DNA from: Alkalihalobacillus pseudalcaliphilus | Lineage (GTDB): Bacteria; Bacillota; Bacilli; Bacillales; Bacillaceae_D | Reading direction: 5' to 3' | DNA: 64,000 nt | Assembly (NCBI GenBank): GCA_001038565.1 | Contig: LFJO01000005.1 | Location: forward strand, 806,711 to 870,710 | Shown here: piece by piece, positions 44,473-53,082 of the stretch | Position numbering within the stretch: position 1 is the stretch's first letter | Layout of the letters: each line of letters starts with the position of its first letter | Translations under genes and position numbers: made by a program | Notes under the pieces: model-generated | The model's database searches: none | The model's input: the letters and a program-made list of their open reading frames with translations, nothing else | What the model was told of the DNA's origin: nothing

Positions 44473-45927
44473 TTATAGAATAGGAGAAAGTAGTCTGGAT
44501 ATAGACTCTTTAAATCGAATCCAGCTTGAACGATTCTCATATAACTCGGGTGTTAATTCAAACGATAATTTCATATCCTCCTCAAACATTAGAGCTAAAT
44601 TTTCAGAAGTATTCATGTCATATATAAAAGCTGTAACCTCAAAATTTAATTTAAAGCTTCGCATATCAATATTCGCTGTCCCCACAGCATTAATACTTCG
44701 ATCAATAATTAATGTTTTGGCATGGATGAAGCCATTATCATAAATATAGACTTTGGCACCTGCTTTTAATAACTCTCCAACATAAGAGTATGTTGCCCAA
44801 TAGACAAATGGATGATCAGGCTTATTAGGTATCATCACACGTACGTCTACACCGGATAATGCAGCGATTCGAAGAACATCAAATAAGGTTTGATCAGGGA
44901 TGAAATAGGGGGTCTGAATAAAAATGGAATCATTGGCTTCTGAGATCATTTTTACATAACCGTTTTTAATTTGCTCCCATTCTGAATCCGGACCACTTGA
45001 TACGATTTGCATAGGCACATTATTTTCTTGTTCAAAATAGTTTTCAGGAAAATAACGCTCCTCGTATTCAATCTCTTTTTTCTTAGCGGCTTGGTTCCAA
45101 TCTAAGATAAAGCGTGTCTGGATAGCGTGAACAGATTCACCTTGTAAGCGTAAGTGAGTATCGCGCCAATACCCGAATCTCTCTTTCTTGCCAAGGTATT
45201 CATTACCGACGTTAAATCCCCCAATATAGCCAGTTTTTCCATCTATATTGACTAACTTTCGGTGATTTCGGTAATTTAATCGTAAGTTAATAATCGTAAA
45301 ACTTGAAGGAAAGAAAACAGCGACTTCTCCACCCGCGTCTTCAAATTCCTTAAGATGTTTTTTCCTTAATTTCCTTGAGCCTAAATCGTCATATAAAAGC
45401 CTAACGGTGACACCCTGCTTAGCCTTTTTAGTTAATAACTTGATTAATTTTTTCCCGAGATCATCATGCTTCAAAATATAATATTGGATGTGAATATAGG
45501 AGGTTGCTCGATCAATATCCTCAAATAAAGTATTAAATTTTTCTTTACCATCATAGAAAATATCGATGTGGTTATGCTTGGTGAGAAGTGCGTCATTACT
45601 CATCAAATGTAAATAAATTAGATCGCGGTTTTTTTGAACCATTTCATTTCTGAATTGGAATTGAGGGTCGATGAGTTGTTCCTTTTGTACGGAAATAGAA
45701 TCCTCTAAGCCTATTTTTTTAATACCTTCCCAATAAAAAAGCTTACTTCGTGTTAAGTTTTGTCCAAGTAATAAATAAATGACAAATCCTAAAAATGGAA
45801 TAAAATAAAGGACTAATAGCCATGCCCACGTTGCAGCAGGATCTTTCCTTTCAATAAAAATAAGGACTGTTGCAAAAATGAAATTTAAAATAAAAAGTAC
45901 GGTGACGAGTGTTGAAAAAATGTCCAT
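44473..45927 (-). CDS. cls: Cardiolipin synthase
   Basis: This 484-residue membrane enzyme joins two phosphatidylglycerols to cardiolipin. Two N-terminal membrane segments (about residues 5-25 and 35-55) precede two phospholipase-D motifs, HRKLVNIDGKTG near 222 and HAKTLIIDRS near 400. The length is typical of ClsA. The ATG at 45927 has an AGGTAGG site. It is transcribed alone from the minus strand. Confidence 0.95.
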   Translation of the reverse strand: MDIFSTLVTVLFILNFIFATVLIFIERKDPAATWAWLLVLYFIPFLGFVIYLLLGQNLTRSKLFYWEGIKKIGLEDSISVQKEQLIDPQFQFRNEMVQKNRDLIYLHLMSNDALLTKHNHIDIFYDGKEKFNTLFEDIDRATSYIHIQYYILKHDDLGKKLIKLLTKKAKQGVTVRLLYDDLGSRKLRKKHLKEFEDAGGEVAVFFPSSFTIINLRLNYRNHRKLVNIDGKTGYIGGFNVGNEYLGKKERFGYWRDTHLRLQGESVHAIQTRFILDWNQAAKKKEIEYEERYFPENYFEQENNVPMQIVSSGPDSEWEQIKNGYVKMISEANDSIFIQTPYFIPDQTLFDVLRIAALSGVDVRVMIPNKPDHPFVYWATYSYVGELLKAGAKVYIYDNGFIHAKTLIIDRSINAVGTANIDMRSFKLNFEVTAFIYDMNTSENLALMFEEDMKLSFELTPELYENRSSWIRFKESISRLLSPIL

Positions 45928-46097
45928 AATTTACCTACCTACATTGTTCTGACATGAAAGCGTATGAACCTTATATCAGAGGAAATATTTACTTTCTTCT
46001 ATCATACCCGATTCATAGGTAGGATGAAACGAATTTCCCTTTAAATATCCGATTCTTTATATTCAAAATGATATATTCTTTGCTTGTAGTATGTTTG

Positions 46098-46778
46098 TTA
46101 ATATTTCTGGATTTCGAAACCCTCATTTTCAATCCAATCAGCATAAAGGACGGCGGTTGGACCCGCAATCCCCCTTCGTAATAATTCATCCATTAACCAT
46201 GATTCCTTTCTGTTTAAGAAGTTGAGGCTTTCGTAAATAATTTCACCATCCATAATGAGTGCAATCGGCAAATGACTGCTTTTTGCAGGAATTCGTAAGT
46301 CTTCGTTTTTAGGTGTATTGTAATTGAATTTTTTCATTACACTTAATGTGCCATTTGTTTCGAGAATGCCATTTTGTACCTCTCGTATCGAAAAGACGTC
46401 CTTTTCTCTTAATAAATGCTGTAATTGATTGAGATCAAGTTTATTCTTCTTAAGTTCTTCATATTGAATTTTGCCGTTAACAATGATAAGTGAAGGCTTT
46501 CCTTCTAAGAGGGCTCTAGATTCACGGATTTTTTGTGTAATCATTTCGATGAAAAAAATTAATGCTCCCCAAAAACAAATGGCATACAGAACATAATGTA
46601 AGCCAATTTCAGGATCGTATATAGCGTTACCTACGAGTTCCCCAAGTACTAATGCAGAGATGAAGTCAAAGGGAGTTAATTGTGTAATTTGGTTTTTGCC
46701 TAGAAATTTGGTTAAGGCTAATAAAGCGAAAAAGCCGATTAATAATTCTACTGTTAAGGAGACAAAGTTCATATTCAT
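46098..46778 (-). CDS. YetF/DUF421 membrane protein
   Basis: The 226-residue protein has three N-terminal membrane segments (about to residue 85) and the DUF421 C-terminal domain with LIIVNGKIQYEEL near 98, LRE/LRQK-type KDVFSIREV near 125, and LIMDGEIIYESLN near 175. The ATG at 46778 is preferred, with GAGGTG 9 bases upstream. The end of a dispersed repeat lies directly 5'. DUF421 proteins affect spore germination or resistance in some bacilli. It is one of three in this window. Confidence 0.88.
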   Translation of the reverse strand: MNMNFVSLTVELLIGFFALLALTKFLGKNQITQLTPFDFISALVLGELVGNAIYDPEIGLHYVLYAICFWGALIFFIEMITQKIRESRALLEGKPSLIIVNGKIQYEELKKNKLDLNQLQHLLREKDVFSIREVQNGILETNGTLSVMKKFNYNTPKNEDLRIPAKSSHLPIALIMDGEIIYESLNFLNRKESWLMDELLRRGIAGPTAVLYADWIENEGFEIQKY

Positions 46779-46804
46779 ATGCGTTTGCACCTCTGTTTTT
46801 ACTT

Positions 46805-46985
46805 TTGTATGAAAGTTTATGGAGCGTTAATCAACGCTACCGAAAATCATGCTCCGAGACATCACGTGGCGCTGAGCTAATCGGTGCAGCCAGCGGATCT
46901 CATCTTTGCCATTACGTCCCATGGGAGTAGATATTTCCGTCCGCTTCGTATTGCTAATTCTCAAGTAAAAAAATCTAACATTATT
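46805..46985 (-). repeat. Dispersed repeat, P module (copy 7)
   Basis: On the minus strand this reads TTGAGAATTAG, a CCGCTGGCTGCACCGATTAG stretch, CGGAGCATGATTTTCGGTAGCG, CGCTCC and AAACTTTCATAC. It ends 26 bp before the DUF421 start on the same strand. A plus-strand 74-codon frame here is a shadow of the repeat. Confidence 0.7.
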
Positions 46986-47121
46986 CTTTTAAATGAAAAG
47001 GACAAAATCAAATTAAACGAAAAACTAACTGTTAACCAGTCAAGGATCAATAATTTGGCGGCGGAGCAGTTAGCTGCGTCTAAGGTTAATAAGATGGCTG
47101 GTATTTGATTTTAAATAATTG

Positions 47122-47230
47122 TTGACCTTTCCGACTTTAATTTTGGTCCGTATTTGAAAATTAATCTGGTTATTTTAGTTTGCCATGTGTTAATTAGCTT
47201 TTTGGCTGATTTACTGTCTTGTTGCTTGGC
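47122..47230. repeat. Diverged copy of the cruciform-element flank
   Basis: GTTGACCTTTC, then TTTGGTCCGTATTTGAAAA, is the inverse of the right side of the palindrome at 15923-15975 (TTTTCAAAAACGGACCAAA, GAAAGGTCAAC). The rest is strongly diverged. No gene is seen between 46986 and 47389. Confidence 0.5.
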
Positions 47231-47307
47231 TAGATTGAATTCGATTTTTTATTAGCATGTACCTTACTTCTCATTATTATTTCTCGAAGTAGTAGTTGAA
47301 ACAATTA

Positions 47308-47339
47308 ACATAATTTGTAACTAATAGTTTGGCAATAAT
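47308..47339 (+). promoter_or_regulatory. Weak forespore-type promoter candidate before the second spoVA operon
   Basis: GGCAATAAT at 47331-47339 resembles a sigma-F/sigma-G -10 region and ACATAA at 47308-47313 a -35, with 17 bp between. The match is poor; a forespore promoter is expected here from the gene content. Confidence 0.25.
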
Positions 47340-47389
47340 GTTGAAAAATATAGAAGAAGTTCGAATATAAATAAAAAGGAGTGAGAGTT

Positions 47390-47593
47390 ATTACTGTTAT
47401 TGCGAAAATACAACAAACGATGGTGGGATTAAAAAGTGCTCAAGCAAGCTTAGAAAGCTTTGCTTTAGAGACAGATAATCAACAAGCCAAACAATTATAC
47501 CAACAGCTTTCACAACAAACACAAGCCATTGTGGATAGCTTAGAACCGAGAGTACAGCAAGTGATGCAAGAAGAACCACAGTATCGACAATGA
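47390..47593 (+). CDS. DUF1657 protein with probable ATT start
   Basis: This helical protein of 67 residues belongs to DUF1657, with the late EEPQY stretch shared with the copy at 49966. The strong site AAAAGGAG (47374-47381) is followed 8 bases later by ATT at 47390. Aligning the two paralogues without gaps puts this ATT at the other's initiator methionine (TVIAKIQQTMVGLK against TIGKQVKGTLATLK). A GTG at 47381 is in frame but lies within the ribosome binding site. It is the first gene of the spoVA2mob-type operon. Confidence 0.82.
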   Translation: MTVIAKIQQTMVGLKSAQASLESFALETDNQQAKQLYQQLSQQTQAIVDSLEPRVQQVMQEEPQYRQ

Positions 47594-47602
47594 TCCATTT
47601 TA

Positions 47603-47634
47603 CAGCCTCCATCATTGATCGGAGGCTCGTTTTA
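47603..47634 (+). terminator. Hairpin between DUF1657 and the lipoprotein gene
   Basis: AGCCTCC (47604-47610) pairs with GGAGGCT (47621-47627), followed by CGTTTTAC. The T tract is weak, so it may lower expression of downstream genes rather than stop it. Confidence 0.45.
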
Positions 47635-47671
47635 CATATTTTACAATTATCTAAAAGGGAGGCGAGGAGTT

Positions 47672-48106
47672 ATGAAGACTAAAAGCAGATGTATCGGATT
47701 TTTTGTTCTACTTCTTCTATTAAGTGCTTGTTCGAATGGAGATTCACCAACCGTACAATCGTTACTGGTGGATCATAAACAATTTGAACAAACGGAAGCT
47801 AACGAGAGTAAGAAAAAGTTAATGGAGCTAGATGAGTTTATTGATGTACATGGGGTATCGATTGAAGATCGGATTTATTTATCACCTAAAGTTAAACAAT
47901 TGGCACGTTTTCGATTAAATGGACTTAGGAAACAATCCTTTGATCAAATTAAAAACCTATATCCCGAACACGAAATACATGTATCTACAGATAAAAAAGT
48001 GTATATGGAACTAGAGAAATTAGAGCAAAGATTAAAGGACGGCAAAATTACAGAAGAAGAGCTTAAGAAAGAGCTTGATAAAATTGAAAAGCATATGAAG
48101 GGGTGA
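47672..48106 (+). CDS. YhcN/YlaJ family sporulation lipoprotein
   Basis: This 144-residue lipoprotein has a signal peptide with lipobox LLSAC and modified cysteine C20, then a short domain with a VYMELEKLEQRL coiled C-terminus. It matches the YhcN/YlaJ lipoproteins of spore membranes. ATG 47672 is used, with GGCGAGGAG upstream; the longer frame runs back into the hairpin. In spoVA2mob operons a YhcN/YlaJ gene is found in this same position before spoVAC. Confidence 0.85.
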   Translation: MKTKSRCIGFFVLLLLLSACSNGDSPTVQSLLVDHKQFEQTEANESKKKLMELDEFIDVHGVSIEDRIYLSPKVKQLARFRLNGLRKQSFDQIKNLYPEHEIHVSTDKKVYMELEKLEQRLKDGKITEEELKKELDKIEKHMKG

Positions 48107-48113
48107 CTAAACA

Positions 48114-48593
48114 ATGTCAAACAGTAAACAAAAACAAGCGACGCCAACACAGCAGGCTTATCAAGCGTTAGCAAATAGGTACGAAATAAAAAGACCGGTT
48201 CTAAAAAACTGTATCAGGGCATTTATAGTCGGAGGCTTGATCTGTATAATCGGACAAGCCATAAATATCTTCTTTTATACATTTTTTGATTTTACGGAGC
48301 GCACGGCTAGTAACCCAACCGTTGCTGTGCTTATTTTACTGGCCGCATTATTTACTGGATTTGGGGTGTACGATCGGTTTGCCCAGTTTGCTGGAGCCGG
48401 TACAGCCGTCCCTGTAACAGGATTCGCTAACTCAATTACATCAGCTGCCATCGAACATCGAACAGAAGGTTACGTATTAGGTGTCGGTGGTAATATGTTT
48501 AAATTAGCAGGCTCTGTGATCGTATTTGGTACCGTCGCTGCTTTTTTGATTGCTTTAATTAAAACCATACTTATCCAATGGGGAGGGCTGTAA
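48114..48593 (+). CDS. spoVAC: SpoVAC, second copy (spoVA2mob type)
   Basis: This 159-residue paralogue of the protein encoded at 2788 shares RAFIVGGLICIIGQ near residue 37 and FAGAGTAVPVTGFANSITSAAIEH over 90-115. It should form a second dipicolinate channel component. The ATG lies 7 bp after the lipoprotein stop. The shared motifs are clear, but the N-terminus is diverged. Confidence 0.92.
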   Translation: MSNSKQKQATPTQQAYQALANRYEIKRPVLKNCIRAFIVGGLICIIGQAINIFFYTFFDFTERTASNPTVAVLILLAALFTGFGVYDRFAQFAGAGTAVPVTGFANSITSAAIEHRTEGYVLGVGGNMFKLAGSVIVFGTVAAFLIALIKTILIQWGGL

Positions 48594-48596
48594 ACG

Positions 48597-49613
48597 ATGT
48601 TACAAGGTCATCAGTCGTGGATTTTTCCTAATAAGCCAGTCATTCTATCAACCGGTACAGTAGCAGGACCATTTGAAGCCAACGGTGCAATCGCTCATGA
48701 CTTTGATAAGCTACATGACAACCTTTGGCTTGGGGAGGATTCATATGAGAAAGCTCAGAAAGTATTAATTGAAGAAGCGGTAACCATTGCGATTGAGAAA
48801 GAAAAGTTAACCAAGGAGCAAATTACATTCATGCTGTCAGGTGATTTAGTGAATCAACTAACTCCTTCGTCCTTTGCAGGACGCACCTTGCAAATCCCAT
48901 ATCTAGGTGTATTTGGTGCTTGTTCAACCTCAATGGAGGGTTTAGCTTTAGCGGCTTTTATAATTAATAATCGCGGGGCGAACTATATCGCTACAGTAGC
49001 ATCTAGTCATAATGCAGCCACAGAAAAACAGTTTCGTTACCCTACTGAATATGGTGGTCAAAAACCTCCAACATCGCAATGGACCGTGACAGCAGCAGGA
49101 GCAGCTATCGTCGCTCCACAAGGAATAGGTCCTGTCGTTACATCGGCAACGATTGGAAAAATTGTTGATATGGGTATTTCCGATCCTTTTAATATGGGGG
49201 CAGCGATGGCTCCGGCTGCTGCTGACACGATAGAAGCCCATTTTCGGGATAGACAATTACCCTTTGATTATTATGATTTAATTGTCAGTGGAGACTTAGG
49301 GAAAATTGGTCTGAAAATAACGCGAGAATTATTAAAAGAAAAAGGTATGGTTTACTCAGACGAACAGTTTCAAGATTGTGGATTATTAATTTACCGTGAA
49401 GGCCAGCCTGTTTTAGCAGGTGCGAGTGGGCCAGGCTGTTCAGCATCGGTGGTGTATGGACATTTATTAAAGAGAATGAGTCAAGGTGAATTTAAACGGA
49501 TTCTTGTTGTGGCAACGGGTGCTTTATTGTCTCCTTTATCCTTTCAACAAAAAGAAAGTATACCAACGATAGCTCATGCTGTTTCGATTGAAAGGGGAGT
49601 GAATATCGAATGA
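48597..49613 (+). CDS. spoVAD: SpoVAD, second copy
   Basis: The 338-residue thiolase-fold protein is paralogous to the one encoded at 3274. It has STGTVAGP near residue 19, [14 protein letters not shown] near 112 and [12 protein letters not shown] near 232. It follows spoVAC by 3 bp and overlaps spoVAEb by 4 bp. By analogy it binds dipicolinic acid at the inner membrane. Confidence 0.93.
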   Translation: MLQGHQSWIFPNKPVILSTGTVAGPFEANGAIAHDFDKLHDNLWLGEDSYEKAQKVLIEEAVTIAIEKEKLTKEQITFMLSGDLVNQLTPSSFAGRTLQIPYLGVFGACSTSMEGLALAAFIINNRGANYIATVASSHNAATEKQFRYPTEYGGQKPPTSQWTVTAAGAAIVAPQGIGPVVTSATIGKIVDMGISDPFNMGAAMAPAAADTIEAHFRDRQLPFDYYDLIVSGDLGKIGLKITRELLKEKGMVYSDEQFQDCGLLIYREGQPVLAGASGPGCSASVVYGHLLKRMSQGEFKRILVVATGALLSPLSFQQKESIPTIAHAVSIERGVNIE

Positions 49614-49960
49614 TTTTCTTATGGGCTTTTCTAGTTGGAGGTTTAATTTGTGTCATTGGACAATTATTAATGGATGTGGGCAAACTGACCCCTGCACATA
49701 CGATGACGGTTTTGGTTGTGTCAGGTGCGATTCTTGATGGCTTTGGTTTGTATGAACCTCTTATCGATTTTGCAGGTGCAGGTGCAACGGTTCCAATTAC
49801 GAGCTTTGGTAATTCACTTGTGCACGGGGCAATGGCAGAAGCCGAGGCTAACGGACTAATTGGGGTGATTACCGGTATTTTTGAAGTAACAAGTGCAGGG
49901 ATTTCAGCGGCGATCATTTTTGGATTTTTTGCGTCACTTATTTTTAAACCGAAAGGGTAG
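49610..49960 (+). CDS. spoVAEB: SpoVAEb, second copy
   Basis: This 116-residue membrane protein has about four segments and the [21 protein letters not shown] stretch near residues 56-76. It has the same length as the copy encoded at 4269. No SpoVAEa or SpoVAF gene follows; instead a DUF1657 gene does, which is the mark of the spoVA2mob layout. Confidence 0.93.
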   Translation: MIFLWAFLVGGLICVIGQLLMDVGKLTPAHTMTVLVVSGAILDGFGLYEPLIDFAGAGATVPITSFGNSLVHGAMAEAEANGLIGVITGIFEVTSAGISAAIIFGFFASLIFKPKG

Positions 49961-49965
49961 ATTTT

Positions 49966-50172
49966 ATGACTATTGGAAAACAAGTGAAGGGGACTTTAGC
50001 CACATTAAAAGGGATGGAAGCGACGATTGCAGCGATAGCACTCCAAGGTGACGGAATTGAGAAGCGAAGTCGTTTCCATGAGGCAAACTTAAAAGTTAAA
50101 GCTGTCATTCATGAAATCGAAAAAAGAGTAGCAGAGCTCGAAAGAGAAGAGCCACAGTATAAAGGGAATTGA
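49966..50172 (+). CDS. DUF1657 protein, second in operon
   Basis: The 68-residue helical protein has TLATLKGMEATIAAIAL near residue 10 and ends in EEPQYKGN. It is paralogous to the protein encoded at 47390. It has a normal ATG with an AAAGGGTAG site. It lies between spoVAEb and the DUF421-DUF1657 fusion. Function is unknown, but the family is tied to spores. Confidence 0.88.
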   Translation: MTIGKQVKGTLATLKGMEATIAAIALQGDGIEKRSRFHEANLKVKAVIHEIEKRVAELEREEPQYKGN

Positions 50173-50182
50173 GGTGGAAAAT

Positions 50183-51031
50183 ATGCCTGGATGGTTAGAA
50201 GTAACTGTTAGAACAATTGCAGCCTTAGTTAGCTTATTTATCATTTCAAAAGTTGTCGTGAAAAAACCGATTGGAGAAAGCTCATTTTTAGAATTTGCTT
50301 TATTTACAGGTACGGTTATGATTGCGGCCATTAGTGCTGTCATGTTAAGTATTCCACCAGTTTTAGCTTTATTAGCATTAGTTATTTGGACTTTGTCAAT
50401 TGTATCTATTTATTTTATTGCAATTAAAAGTGCCTCATTTCGAACATTCTTTTTTGGGAAGGGTACCGCAGTCATTCAAGAAGGAAAAATATTAGAGGAT
50501 GCATTAAACAAACAGCATATTACGGGTGATGAATTGTTAAGAAAGCTAAGGCAGAAAGATATTTTTCGATTTGCTGATGTTGAATTTGCTCTTTTAGAAA
50601 CAAATGGTGAGTTAAATGTTTTACTAAAAGATGAGAAGGTCCAAGTGATAAAACGAAAAAGTGTTAAACAAAGTAAACAGCCTGAAACGGTTATTGCTGA
50701 TGGGCGTATTTTGGATGAAAGCCTCGGCAATAGAGGATTGAATCGAGATTGGTTGCAAACAGAATTAGCGAAACAAGACATTTCACTTGAGAATGTTTTT
50801 TTAGGACAAATTGATGAGAATGGCGATTTATATGTTGATGTATTCGATGATAGCTTACAGCAAGTTGAACCTGTAACCTTACCATTATTAAAAGCACAAA
50901 TTCATAAAGTACAGGCCGATTTACAATCTTACGCATTAGATACAAACAATCCAGAAGTAAAACAAACCTATCAATGGTGCTATAACCAAATCACTGAAGC
51001 ATACTTAACGTTAAAAGGCGACCTTCATTAA
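50183..51031 (+). CDS. 2Duf-type protein: DUF421 fused to DUF1657
   Basis: The 282-residue protein has two or three N-terminal membrane segments, the DUF421 domain (AVIQEGKILEDAL near residue 95, VIADGRILDESL near 170) and a C-terminal DUF1657-like helical unit (LPLLKAQIHKVQADLQSYAL near 232). This fusion is the 2Duf protein of spoVA2mob operons, reported as a main contributor to high spore heat resistance. ATG 50183 follows GAGGTGG. It ends tail to tail with the minus-strand DUF421 gene, with a 4-bp overlap. Confidence 0.88.
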   Translation: MPGWLEVTVRTIAALVSLFIISKVVVKKPIGESSFLEFALFTGTVMIAAISAVMLSIPPVLALLALVIWTLSIVSIYFIAIKSASFRTFFFGKGTAVIQEGKILEDALNKQHITGDELLRKLRQKDIFRFADVEFALLETNGELNVLLKDEKVQVIKRKSVKQSKQPETVIADGRILDESLGNRGLNRDWLQTELAKQDISLENVFLGQIDENGDLYVDVFDDSLQQVEPVTLPLLKAQIHKVQADLQSYALDTNNPEVKQTYQWCYNQITEAYLTLKGDLH

Positions 51032-51744
51032 TGTTGAATAAGCTGAATATGTGTATCTTCTCGTGTATATGCGAGAGTAAGCTGTTGGTTAGGGTCGCTC
51101 GTACAAAGAAATACATCTTCAATTCGAGCAATACCTTTGTCATAAATAAAAGATAAAATATAATCCTTGTTAATGGAAAGCTCTTTCATTACTTCTAATT
51201 GAAAAAGACCATCGATAATGACAGGGTAAGTAATCCCTGAAGAAACCTTACGTAATCCCATATCTTCTAAGGCCGGAGACGCTTTTTCTGGCTTTTTTTG
51301 TATACTGATATCTCCATTAGCTTCAATAATACCTATCTCTACTTCATCAAGATCAAAAACACCCTTTTGTCTAAGTAACTGCAAGATATTATCAATCGTA
51401 TAACGAATCGATTCAATGTTTTGGACGAGTAATTTTCCATTTTTAATAATGACAGTAGGCTCAAAAGTAATCCATTTGCCCATTTTTCTATTCTTGATTA
51501 ACATACGAGCGATTAATTTCTGAAATAATGCGATCACCATAATGGCAAATACAGTATGGATGTGAGGGATCGTAGGATCAGCAATATCAGCACCTGTTAC
51601 GGAGGCTAAACTCATAATAATTAAGAAATCAAAAATCGGTAGTTCACCAATTGATCGCTTACCCATTATAAGTGTAGCAAATAATAATAAAGGGAAAATG
51701 GAAATGATTCTTAAAAAAATGATGGCAAATTCTTGCAGTAACAT
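51028..51744 (-). CDS. YetF/DUF421 membrane protein
   Basis: This 238-residue protein has N-terminal membrane segments (FLRIISIFPLLLFATLIMG near residue 9, then two more) and the DUF421 domain with VIIKNGKLLVQNI near 98 and PVIIDGLFQLEV near 175. The ATG at 51744 is used because AAGGAG lies 11 bases upstream on the minus strand; the longer frame adds 29 residues with no such site. It is the third DUF421 gene in 5 kb. Confidence 0.85.
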   Translation of the reverse strand: MLLQEFAIIFLRIISIFPLLLFATLIMGKRSIGELPIFDFLIIMSLASVTGADIADPTIPHIHTVFAIMVIALFQKLIARMLIKNRKMGKWITFEPTVIIKNGKLLVQNIESIRYTIDNILQLLRQKGVFDLDEVEIGIIEANGDISIQKKPEKASPALEDMGLRKVSSGITYPVIIDGLFQLEVMKELSINKDYILSFIYDKGIARIEDVFLCTSDPNQQLTLAYTREDTHIQLIQH

Positions 51745-51846
51745 GTAAGAGCAGCTCCTTAAAATTTCCACATAATGGCTAGTGTGTGCGGTAATTGGTT
51801 TTATTATGAATCTGTTTTGATAAAAAGGCATAAGTAAGCTTGTCTA

Positions 51847-51876
51847 GCATACATTTTTTAAGAAGAGACATGCTAT
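51847..51876 (+). promoter_or_regulatory. Sigma-E-type promoter candidate of dacB
   Basis: GCATACA (51847-51853) and CATGCTAT (51869-51876) are 15 bp apart and resemble the sigma-E elements. They lie about 50 bp before dacB, whose B. subtilis operon is sigma-E dependent. Confidence 0.5.
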
Positions 51877-51924
51877 AAGAATCAAAGTGCTTAGATAAGA
51901 TGAATTTGGAATGTAGGTGATCGT

Positions 51925-53082
51925 ATGAAACGAATGAAGTGGTTAATGATTGTTATGGCAATGTGTATTCTTTTACCAAACGTAACGACAGTGAAAGCAG
52001 TGAATGACCGGAATTTCTCCGTATCGGCCCAGGCTGCTATTTTGATGGAGCAATCTTCAGGACGCATTTTATACGCGAAGGCAGAGCATGAACCGTTAAG
52101 AATCGCTAGTATCACAAAAATTATGACAGCGATTCTTGCCATTGAATCAGGTATGTTAGATGAAACGGTCGTTGTTTCTGATCGAGCGATTCGAGCAGAG
52201 GGCTCATCGATTTATTTACGTGCCAATGAAAAAATTAAATTGCATGACCTTGTTTATGGATTAATGCTTAGGAGTGGAAATGATGCTGCTGTAGCGATAG
52301 CTGAACATGTGGGTGGAAGCTTAGATGGATTTGTTATGCTTATGAACCAAAAAGCAGAAGAAATTGGTATGGAACATACAAGTTTTAAAAATCCGCATGG
52401 CTTGGATGATCATGAGGACCATTACTCAAGTGCTTATGATATGGCTTTATTAACTCAATATGCGATGAATAATGAGAAGTTCAGGACCGTATCAAGCACG
52501 AAGTCCTATAAAAGTTTAAACCTAGATGAGGAAATACGTGTATTCAAGAATAAGAATCGTTTATTAACAGAGCTCTATCCCCACTCAACAGGTGGAAAGA
52601 CAGGTTACACCAAAAGAGCGAAAAGAACGCTTGTGTCGACAGCATCCAAAGAGGATATGGATTTAATTGTCGTAACGATTAATGCACCGAGTGATTGGCA
52701 TGATCATATGAATTTATTTGAATGGGCGTATGACCAATATGAATTAGAGGCAATCTTACCTAAAGGAAAGGTCGAGGATGTGGGCGATGAATTTTATCGT
52801 GACCATGTGATCAGCAAAAACGAACTTACCTACCCGTTGACTGAATCTGAAAAAGGACAGCTTCATAAAAAATTTACCTTTTTAAAAATACCAGAAAAAA
52901 GGGTAGAGCATTCATTTCAAAAAAATAAACCCGTAGGTAAAGTTGAATTTTATCTAGATGAACAACTGATAGAGAAGATGGCCCTTTATTATGACGGTCC
53001 TTTTGAGGAAAAGAAAAAAGGTTTTTGGTCAAGGTGGTTTCATATTTTTATTCATACAATAGGAGTCGATCGTTATGATTAA
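51925..53082 (+). CDS. dacB: D-alanyl-D-alanine carboxypeptidase (PBP5*, sporulation)
   Basis: This 385-residue exported penicillin-binding protein trims cortex peptide stems and controls cross-linking. A signal peptide spans about residues 1-25. The three active-site motifs are SITK (Ser62, Lys65), SGN at 117-119 and KTG at 225-227. A basic C-terminal amphipathic tail fits membrane attachment. Position before spmA-spmB, overlapping spmA by 8 bp, identifies it as dacB. Confidence 0.94.
   Translation: MKRMKWLMIVMAMCILLPNVTTVKAVNDRNFSVSAQAAILMEQSSGRILYAKAEHEPLRIASITKIMTAILAIESGMLDETVVVSDRAIRAEGSSIYLRANEKIKLHDLVYGLMLRSGNDAAVAIAEHVGGSLDGFVMLMNQKAEEIGMEHTSFKNPHGLDDHEDHYSSAYDMALLTQYAMNNEKFRTVSSTKSYKSLNLDEEIRVFKNKNRLLTELYPHSTGGKTGYTKRAKRTLVSTASKEDMDLIVVTINAPSDWHDHMNLFEWAYDQYELEAILPKGKVEDVGDEFYRDHVISKNELTYPLTESEKGQLHKKFTFLKIPEKRVEHSFQKNKPVGKVEFYLDEQLIEKMALYYDGPFEEKKKGFWSRWFHIFIHTIGVDRYD

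Noticed and set aside
46884-47108. 74-codon plus-strand frame
   Set aside because: It lies over the minus-strand P-module repeat and has no ribosome binding site or recognisable product.
49492-49983. 163-codon minus-strand frame
   Set aside because: It is antisense to the spoVAD/spoVAEb genes of the second operon.
46985-51745. Tn1546-like transposon around the second spoVA operon
   Set aside because: No transposase, resolvase or terminal inverted repeats were seen within the flanks; the neighbours are ordinary chromosomal genes.
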